Assembly: GCA_023264215.1 (NCBI GenBank)
Contig: JALQSY010000122.1
Span: forward strand, 1 to 5,684
Source: Candidatus Nanopelagicales bacterium
Lineage (GTDB): Bacteria > Actinomycetota > Actinomycetes > S36-B12
Length of the DNA: 5,684 nt
Reading direction: 5' to 3'
Shown: in pieces, positions 1-4,227 of the stretch
Layout: every line of letters starts with the position of its first letter
Position numbering within the stretch: the stretch's first letter is position 1
Notes under the pieces: generated by a model
Seen by the model: the letters and a program-made list of their open reading frames with translations, nothing else
Told to the model about the DNA's origin: nothing
Databases searched by the model: none
Program-made: the position numbers and the translations under genes

Positions 1-1
1 A

Positions 2-505
2 TCGCACGTGGAGTCATTGGGTGTGCCGATCGTTTTGGCTACCCACTGGGCCGATGGCGGCGCCGGTGCGGCTGAGTTGGCGCGACGCGTCGTCGAAATT
101 TGCGATGCCGACGAACGACCAGTCGATGCGGGCCATGATTCCTTCGTCTATGCAGACGACGCGACTTTGTGGGAGAAGATCGAAGCAATCGCCACGAAGA
201 TCTACGGAGCATCGGAGATAACCGCCGACTCCAAAGTTCGTTCGCGGCTTCGAGAGTTGGCCGTCGAGGGGTACGGAAGCCTTCCGGTCTGCATCGCCAA
301 GACGCAGTACTCCTTCTCCACCGATCCGGCGCTGCGTGGCGCACCGACAGGCCACAGCCTGGACGTTCGCGAGGTGCGGCTCTCGGCCGGCGCAGAGTTC
401 ATCGTGGTCATCTGCGGCGACATCATGACCATGCCCGGCCTGCCCAAGACCCCGTCGTCGGAGAAGATCAACCTCGTCGACGGCGCCGTGGTGGGGCTGT
501 TCTAG
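2..505 (+). CDS. fhs: Formate--tetrahydrofolate ligase, C-terminal part (5' truncated by window edge)
   Basis: Formate--tetrahydrofolate ligase (10-formyl-THF synthetase) joins formate to tetrahydrofolate using ATP in the cytoplasm, feeding purine and other one-carbon synthesis. The frame is open from base 2 to a TAG at 503-505, giving 167 residues; the family is about 550-560 aa, so roughly the last third is present. The GTG at 8 is an internal valine codon, not the start. Family landmarks seen: the segment around [13 protein letters not shown], the stretch [14 protein letters not shown], the highly conserved [11 protein letters not shown] near the C-terminus, and the terminal VVGLF that ends most family members. 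It converges on the nucleotidyltransferase gene, with only three bases between the two stops, so no separate terminator fits between them. Identification is firm; promoter and N-terminal ATP-binding half are outside the window. Confidence 0.95.
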   Translation, partial: SHVESLGVPIVLATHWADGGAGAAELARRVVEICDADERPVDAGHDSFVYADDATLWEKIEAIATKIYGASEITADSKVRSRLRELAVEGYGSLPVCIAKTQYSFSTDPALRGAPTGHSLDVREVRLSAGAEFIVVICGDIMTMPGLPKTPSSEKINLVDGAVVGLF

Positions 506-508
506 GGG

Positions 509-1045
509 CTACTCGCGAAGTCCACGGGCGAGCAGTCCCTCGCGGACCGAGAAGACCGTCTCGGCCCGCAACATCCCGGGCCCCCATACCTCGTCGGCGA
601 TCGCGAGGACGTCGGTCACCTGGTCGATGCCCTCGCGATCGCAGAGCAGGACGAGGTCATCGAGGTCGCGCGCATCCCTCGCTGCCCGTGCCTTCATCGC
701 GATCATGTGCCGGGCAGAGGCGACGGTGACAGCGAGCCCGGGCAGGTTGAGTATTTCGCTTTGGCCCTCGTCGAATACGCGCGGGAGCATCGGACGGACC
801 CGGTCGTTCAGCCAATCCCGCGGGAGACTGCGCTCCTGGGCGATCTCGACAATGACGTCGGCGACGGCATCCGTCGCGTCCCAGACGGCATCGATGTCAC
901 GCGTGAGACGCGCGCGGTCGTAGGCCAGGACCATCGCCGTGCCCCCGACGACGTAGATGTCCACGCGCAGTCCTCGGCCGTCGAGGCGCTGGCCGAGCAC
1001 GGTGAGCAGGTCGATGATCTCGTCGCGCCCCAACATCTCGCTCAT
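509..1045 (-). CDS. DUF6036 / AbiEii-like nucleotidyltransferase, putative toxin of a toxin-antitoxin pair
   Basis: A 178-aa protein with the minimal nucleotidyltransferase core. After an N-terminal helix come YVVGGTAMVLAY (residues 31-42, the glycine-rich hG[G/S] motif) and LTRDIDAVW (47-55), whose D50 and D52 form the metal-binding DxD pair. Further family marks are WLND (78-81), a strand around NLPGLAVTVAS (100-110), and a conserved helix MKARAARDARDLDDL (117-131). This pattern matches actinobacterial DUF6036 nucleotidyltransferases, related to AbiEii/MNT toxins that modify tRNA or other targets with nucleotides; the activity here is inferred. The ATG at 1045 is chosen because it overlaps the upstream gene's TGA as ATGA, which implies translational coupling; no good Shine-Dalgarno is seen before it. 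Upstream in-frame extension lies inside the neighbour and lacks family similarity. The catalytic residues look intact. The stop (509-511) nearly abuts that of fhs. Confidence 0.85.
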   Translation of the reverse strand: MSEMLGRDEIIDLLTVLGQRLDGRGLRVDIYVVGGTAMVLAYDRARLTRDIDAVWDATDAVADVIVEIAQERSLPRDWLNDRVRPMLPRVFDEGQSEILNLPGLAVTVASARHMIAMKARAARDARDLDDLVLLCDREGIDQVTDVLAIADEVWGPGMLRAETVFSVREGLLARGLRE

Positions 1046-1437
1046 ACGGAAACCAGGTTCGCCTCGTCGAGCATGACCCCTCGCGCCTTGAAGTAGATCG
1101 GAGTGCGCTGGTAGACGAAGGCTTGGAGTGTGCTGTCGGGCGGCAGGCTGAGCCAGGCAATGCTGGGGTTGTAGCGCTCGCTGGCCCGCGTCCAGTCGGG
1201 CGAGCGGTCGAAGCCGCCGCGCTGGCACAGATGGACCGCGAGGGCGGCCATAGCCGCATCCCAGGCGGTATCGCCGATGAGTTCGGGCTCCGAGATGAAG
1301 GCTTCGCGGGAGGCATGGTCTGGGAGTGCGTCGAAGTCGGTGACCGCCTGTGCCAGGAGACGCACGAGGTCGGCGGACGGCCACCCCTCGGTGAGTCCGC
1401 GCCCGATGGACCGGGCCGTCGACCCCAATCCCTGCAT
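1042..1437 (-). CDS. Antitoxin-like partner protein lacking a helix-turn-helix domain
   Basis: A 131-aa soluble protein, first gene of a two-gene unit with the nucleotidyltransferase (4-base ATGA overlap). It resembles, from memory, the C-terminal region of actinobacterial HTH proteins that precede DUF6036 genes: FISEPELIGDTAWDAAMAALAVHL (residues 47-70), DWTRASERYN (81-90), a serine/leucine linker, and FVYQRTPIYFKARGVMLDEANL (107-128), equivalent to the 'SP..FRRRGVF+D...L' ending of that family. The usual N-terminal XRE-type helix-turn-helix is absent: only about 45 residues precede the conserved block and none form a recognisable HTH; no HTH was seen in the other frames upstream. ATG 1437 is chosen, with a weak AGGG about 3 bases upstream on this strand; an extension to a TTG at 1515 adds 26 residues without a ribosome-binding site. 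It probably neutralises or partners the nucleotidyltransferase; autoregulation would need another DNA-binding protein. Confidence 0.7.
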   Translation of the reverse strand: MQGLGSTARSIGRGLTEGWPSADLVRLLAQAVTDFDALPDHASREAFISEPELIGDTAWDAAMAALAVHLCQRGGFDRSPDWTRASERYNPSIAWLSLPPDSTLQAFVYQRTPIYFKARGVMLDEANLVSV

Positions 1438-1512
1438 GGCCCTATGGTGACACGGCACGAGCACGGACAGCAGGGCGAGACCGAGCAGGGCGTCACGGGG
1501 TCGCGACGGTTG

Positions 1513-1535
1513 CAAGACGGTGATCCATCGTCTTG
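1513..1535. repeat. 7-bp perfect inverted repeat upstream of the putative toxin-antitoxin unit
   Basis: CAAGACG at 1513-1519 is matched by CGTCTTG at 1529-1535 across a 9-base spacer. It lies in the gap between the two divergent genes, 76-98 bases upstream of the antitoxin-like ATG and about 115 upstream of the GyrI-like ATG. There is no T-run, so it does not look like a terminator; a protein-binding site is possible. Chance occurrence in GC-rich DNA cannot be excluded. Confidence 0.35.
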
Positions 1536-1587
1536 GTCCAGGTGTTCGCCGCGCACAGGATGGCTCGCCGTGCTCGCCGCTGGACTG

Positions 1588-1604
1588 TCACCCGCGATCA
1601 CCCG
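1588..1604. repeat. Direct repeats TCACCCG, 10-bp period
   Basis: TCACCCG occurs at 1588-1594 and again at 1598-1604, starts 10 bases apart, about one helical turn. A partial third copy TCACC is at 1616-1620. The second copy overlaps the expected -35 position of the promoter predicted for the GyrI-like gene, so the repeats are placed where a regulator would act. They are short, and no regulator can be named. Confidence 0.35.
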
Positions 1605-1632
1605 TCAGCGCCAGCTCACCGCGGCGTAGGCT
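1603..1632 (+). promoter_or_regulatory. Candidate promoter of the GyrI-like gene
   Basis: TAGGCT at 1627-1632 fits the TANNNT -10 consensus typical of high-GC actinobacteria and is one of only two places with a TA dinucleotide between 1438 and 1632. The -35 region at about 1603-1609 (cgtcag/gtcagc) is a poor match to TTGAC. Transcription would start near 1639, at the AGGAGG, giving a leader of only about 12 bases. Confidence 0.5.
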
Positions 1633-1638
1633 GACCCC

Positions 1639-1644
1639 AGGAGG
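1639..1644 (+). promoter_or_regulatory. Ribosome-binding site AGGAGG of the GyrI-like gene
   Basis: AGGAGG at 1639-1644, a full anti-16S complement, ends six bases before ATG 1651 and fixes that start. It is the strongest Shine-Dalgarno in the window. Confidence 0.85.
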
Positions 1645-1650
1645 TTTGCC

Positions 1651-2103
1651 ATGACATACGACATCCACACGGTCGAGATCGACTCGCAGCACGCCGCGGT
1701 GCTCTCCGGCACCTGCCGCATGGACGAGGTCGGCGGCTTCCTCGCGGAGGCATTCGACAAGGTCTTGGGCGCCCTGGCACGCTCCGCCGTGCCGGTCGAC
1801 GGCAAGCCCTTCGCCCGGTACGACATGGTCGACGGCGGCTTCACCGTCGAGGCTGGCTTCCCCTGCCCCGCGGATCTAGACCTCGACGGTGACGTGCACA
1901 CGATCACGCTTCCGGGCGGGATGGCTGCCCTCACCACGCACGTGGGGCCGTACGAGGGGGTCGCGGGGGCATACCAGGCCATCGAGGAGTGGTTCACGAC
2001 CTCGGGGCACCGCCCGACGGGTGCACCGTGGGAGACCTACCTCGACGGACCGGAGGTCCCCGAGCCGCGCACGACCGTCACCTGGCCCTGCACCCTCGAC
2101 TAG
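1651..2103 (+). CDS. GyrI-like (AraC effector-binding type) small-molecule-binding domain protein
   Basis: A 150-aa stand-alone GyrI-like domain, the fold found as the effector-binding part of AraC/MerR-type regulators such as Rob and BmrR and as the free-standing DNA gyrase inhibitor. Features seen: N-terminal strand YDIHTVEIDSQHAAVLSG (3-20), GKPFARYD (51-58, the family's 'GP.ARY' turn), FTVEAGFPC (64-72), the second-half repeat LPGGMAALTTHVGPYEGV (88-105) followed by helix AYQAIEEW (107-114), and the final WETYLDGPE (127-135), where E128 and Y130 sit at the family's usual ligand-pocket position. There is no DNA-binding domain, no signal peptide and no membrane segment, so it is probably a cytosolic binder or sequestering protein for an amphipathic or cationic compound. 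Its stop TAG (2101-2103) shares a CTAG with the stop of the opposing FUSC gene. The ligand is unknown; the family call is solid. Confidence 0.88.
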   Translation: MTYDIHTVEIDSQHAAVLSGTCRMDEVGGFLAEAFDKVLGALARSAVPVDGKPFARYDMVDGGFTVEAGFPCPADLDLDGDVHTITLPGGMAALTTHVGPYEGVAGAYQAIEEWFTTSGHRPTGAPWETYLDGPEVPEPRTTVTWPCTLD

Positions 2104-3218
2104 GTCGCTGAGGCAGGCGCGGGATCCTGCGCATCCGCGAGGGCGTCGGCCTCAGCATCGCCCGCATCGGCATGGCCATGTCGTGTGGCCCAGTGGGAGT
2201 ACGCAATCGTCGCGGCGACTCCGATGAGCACGAGGACACCGCCGACGACGTTGTCGACCAGACGCTGCTCACCGAGTTGCCCCACCTGCGTGAGGGTTGT
2301 CGCGTTGAGAGCAGCTGTCGCCGGCACCATGAAGACGTAGTACAGCCAGCCGTGAACGCCGAAACGCGACATCAGGGCGATGACGATGAAGATCAGGCCC
2401 AGCAGGTAGATCAGTGCAAGTGAGTCGATCTGCGAGAGGACAGCCAGCAGGAGCACTGAACCGATCAGGGTGCCGAGAATCCGCCAGAAGGTGTCGCGCA
2501 GTGGCGTCGCCACGCCAATCGGCGCGAGGACGAGGATCGCGGCGATGAGGAAGGCTCCGCCATAGAGTCGCGGATTGTCGAGGACGATAAATGTGGACAC
2601 CGCGAGCAGCACCGTGATGACGACCGTGTAGGGGACGGATTCACTGCGAGAGTGCTGGGTCAACGGCGGTGTTGGGCGCTTGCGCATGAGGAGTGGCACC
2701 ACCAGCGCCGGGAGCACCGCTCCGACGAAGAAGATCGCCGCCATCCACAGCAGGTACGGCGTATCCGAGCGGTCGACGGTGGTCGCACCCGACCATGTCG
2801 GCGGCGCGATGAGGGGCCAGGCGAGCATGACGGGGTAGAGCAGTGCCGACTTGTGCAGGCCGAAGCGAGACAGCCTGCCGACGGTCATCGCCATGAGCGC
2901 CATGAGCGCAGCGCCCGAAACAGGCGAGGAGCCCGCGACGATGCTCAGCGGAGCGAGCAGGCCCACGACGATGGCCGCGATCACGGCGAATCGTCGTCCA
3001 GCCGTGGCCGCGACAGCGAGCCCAGCAACCGCTGGCAGCGAGGCCCAGAACGCCGCCCCCTGCAACTGACCCGTGCCCACGTACGTGACGGCGAGCATGA
3101 TCCACGCCGGCACCATGGTGATGAGGAGCACGACCGCGGCGATGATGACTCGCTTCTTCATCGGCATCCCGCGCCTGCGTGCCGGGGCAGCGCCATCCTG
3201 CGCATGCGAGGTAGTCAT
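2100..3218 (-). CDS. Compact FUSC-family multi-pass membrane protein
   Basis: A 372-aa inner-membrane protein with about 11-12 hydrophobic segments (roughly 24-45, 55-72, 78-96, 100-113, 126-140, 155-177, 197-213, 219-236, 246-262, 265-283, 290-305, 324-342). The second half resembles the FUSC (fusaric acid resistance-like) domain: LYGGAFLIAAILVLAP, then TPLRDTFWRILGTLIGS (238-254, the 'R..GT.iG' signature), and LGEQRLVDNVVGG (315-327), typical of the last FUSC helix. FUSC members include exporters of aromatic acids such as AaeB. Here the large soluble middle domain of classical members is missing; only a charged loop at 178-195 separates two short membrane halves. A cytosolic tail after 343 is rich in Ala and Asp (low complexity). 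The start at ATG 3218 is four bases after the patatin-like stop, implying an operon with coupled translation; M18/M20 are alternatives. Substrate unknown. Confidence 0.78.
   Translation of the reverse strand: MTTSHAQDGAAPARRRGMPMKKRVIIAAVVLLITMVPAWIMLAVTYVGTGQLQGAAFWASLPAVAGLAVAATAGRRFAVIAAIVVGLLAPLSIVAGSSPVSGAALMALMAMTVGRLSRFGLHKSALLYPVMLAWPLIAPPTWSGATTVDRSDTPYLLWMAAIFFVGAVLPALVVPLLMRKRPTPPLTQHSRSESVPYTVVITVLLAVSTFIVLDNPRLYGGAFLIAAILVLAPIGVATPLRDTFWRILGTLIGSVLLLAVLSQIDSLALIYLLGLIFIVIALMSRFGVHGWLYYVFMVPATAALNATTLTQVGQLGEQRLVDNVVGGVLVLIGVAATIAYSHWATRHGHADAGDAEADALADAQDPAPASAT
2107..2156. terminator. Candidate hairpin terminator downstream of the GyrI-like gene
   Basis: GCTGAGGC (2107-2114) pairs perfectly with GCCTCAGC (2149-2156). 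Inside lies GCGCGGGATCCTGCGC (2117-2132), a 16-base palindrome with a single mismatch (a G-U pair in RNA). It begins four bases after the GyrI-like stop but lies within the coding sequence of the C-terminal tail of the opposing FUSC gene. No T-run follows, so it is only a possible intrinsic terminator or RNA 3'-end structure. Confidence 0.3.
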
Positions 3219-3222
3219 CGCG

Positions 3223-4149
3223 TCACCATATGGCCTGGATCGACGGTGCATCCGCCTTTCCGCGGGCCATGCCATCGGCCATCGCGGGTCCCATCGTGGC
3301 CGCATCCATGAAATCCGTCGTCGGATCCGGATTGGCGATGGTGACATGGACCGTGCTTCCACTGGCTCGTAACGCCGCAGCCTCCCGTTGTGCGGTCCCC
3401 GGATGCACACGCTCGGCTATGCCGAACGACGGGTTGACGTGCTTGGGCGGATCGGCGAGGAAGTCGAACATCGCGATGATGAGGACTGCCTTCGCGCCCT
3501 GGAGCGCCTCGGCGTGCGTGCTCGAGGTGCTGACGCCGCCATCCATGCAGTACCGGTCGCCGAGCCAGGTCGGGCCATTGACGCCCGGGAGCGAGGAGCT
3601 GGCAGCGGCAGCCTGCGCGATCGTGACACCTGAATCGCTGCTTGCGACGACAGACTCCCCGGTGTAGCAGTCGGTTGCAGTCGTATGGTGACCGTCAGGC
3701 CACGCCGCTAGGCCGAGGAGCCCCTGGACTGAGGCCACGTACTTGTCGTCAGGTGCATTGTGTGAGGCCATCGCCGCTCGCCCGATCTGCTGAAGCGTCG
3801 TCGGCGTGATCTCGGTGGTCTCACCCATCACGCTTTGCGCGCGCGCCTGCGACGCAGCGCCGGCACTGATGTTGAGCACCTTGTTGGCCATGGCCGGGTT
3901 GGCCCCCAACTGATCGAGTGCCTCGGTCAACTCCGACAGGCGCCCACCCTTGATCGCAGCACCCACGATCGCACCCGCGCTGGTGCCGATGGTGACGTCG
4001 GCCTTGGCGAGGTCGACTCCTCCTTGGAGCAGGCCATTGGCGTAGCCCACCATCCACGCGACGAACCACTCCCCGCCGCCACCCAGCGCTACCGCCGTGC
4101 TGGCACCCGAACCGAGGGGACCTGCCTCACTCATCGTCCGAACCGCCAT
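3223..4149 (-). CDS. Patatin-like phospholipase family protein
   Basis: A 308-aa serine acyl hydrolase of the patatin family. The Ser-Asp dyad and oxyanion hole are complete: VALGGGGEW (20-28, glycine-rich oxyanion loop), GTSAG (55-59, nucleophile S57), ASSSLPGV (183-190, the conserved 'Sa..P' loop) and CMDGGV (201-206, catalytic D203). No signal peptide or membrane segment is seen, so it should act in the cytosol or at the inner membrane face, cleaving acyl esters of phospholipids or similar compounds. ATG 4149 is chosen because AAGGAG (minus strand, 4161-4156) stands six bases before it; a GTG at 4152 would be too close. The length is normal for bacterial patatin proteins. It is first in a two-gene unit with the compact FUSC gene (four-base gap) and diverges from the larger FUSC gene. 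No cyclase or other anti-phage signalling gene is next to it, so a CBASS-type effector role is not supported here. Confidence 0.9.
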   Translation of the reverse strand: MAVRTMSEAGPLGSGASTAVALGGGGEWFVAWMVGYANGLLQGGVDLAKADVTIGTSAGAIVGAAIKGGRLSELTEALDQLGANPAMANKVLNISAGAASQARAQSVMGETTEITPTTLQQIGRAAMASHNAPDDKYVASVQGLLGLAAWPDGHHTTATDCYTGESVVASSDSGVTIAQAAAASSSLPGVNGPTWLGDRYCMDGGVSTSSTHAEALQGAKAVLIIAMFDFLADPPKHVNPSFGIAERVHPGTAQREAAALRASGSTVHVTIANPDPTTDFMDAATMGPAMADGMARGKADAPSIQAIW

Positions 4150-4227
4150 CACAAGCTCCTTCCGACGCGGGGTTGCGAGATACCCGAAGCAGGATCGCGC
4201 CCACTAGTGTCGGCGGAGCCTATCGAA
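4150..4227. promoter_or_regulatory. Divergent intergenic region (patatin-FUSC operon / large FUSC gene)
   Basis: This 78-base gap must carry promoters for both directions unless transcription enters from elsewhere. It holds AAGGAG (minus strand, 4161-4156) serving the patatin gene, GGAG at 4215-4218 nine bases before ATG 4228 of the large FUSC gene, and a perfect 8-base palindrome CACTAGTG at 4202-4209. TAGTGT at 4205-4210 fits TANNNT and could be the rightward -10, but no good -35 lies 16-18 bases upstream. On the minus strand TATCTC (4182-4177) is a weak -10 candidate, also without a good -35. Confidence 0.5.

Noticed and set aside
1563..1579. Tandem GCTCGCCG copies at 1563-1570 and 1572-1579
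   Set aside because: A two-copy 8-base repeat in GC-rich intergenic DNA, not aligned with any promoter element; likely chance.
897..1601. Longer leftward frames across the toxin-antitoxin region and an extended start of the nucleotidyltransferase (to 1384)
   Set aside because: The extra residues are Arg/Pro/Ser-rich and lie in the antitoxin-like coding region; the ATGA overlap at 1042-1045 gives a natural start, and no hidden HTH was found in these frames.
1123..1629. Rightward 168-codon open frame opposite the antitoxin-like gene
   Set aside because: It is antisense to a gene with clear family features, has Gly/Arg-rich composition with no recognisable domain and no ribosome-binding site; typical of GC-rich shadow frames.
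2652..3311. Rightward 219-codon open frame opposite the compact FUSC gene
   Set aside because: Its product is dominated by Arg, His, Asp and Glu with no fold signature; it mirrors the transmembrane codons on the other strand.
3223..4149. Patatin-like protein as a CBASS (CapV-type) anti-phage effector, with the nucleotidyltransferase as its cyclase
   Set aside because: The nucleotidyltransferase is a small DUF6036/MNT-type protein about 2 kb away in another unit, not a CD-NTase, and no Cap2/Cap3-type genes are present; the patatin gene is coupled to a FUSC transporter instead.
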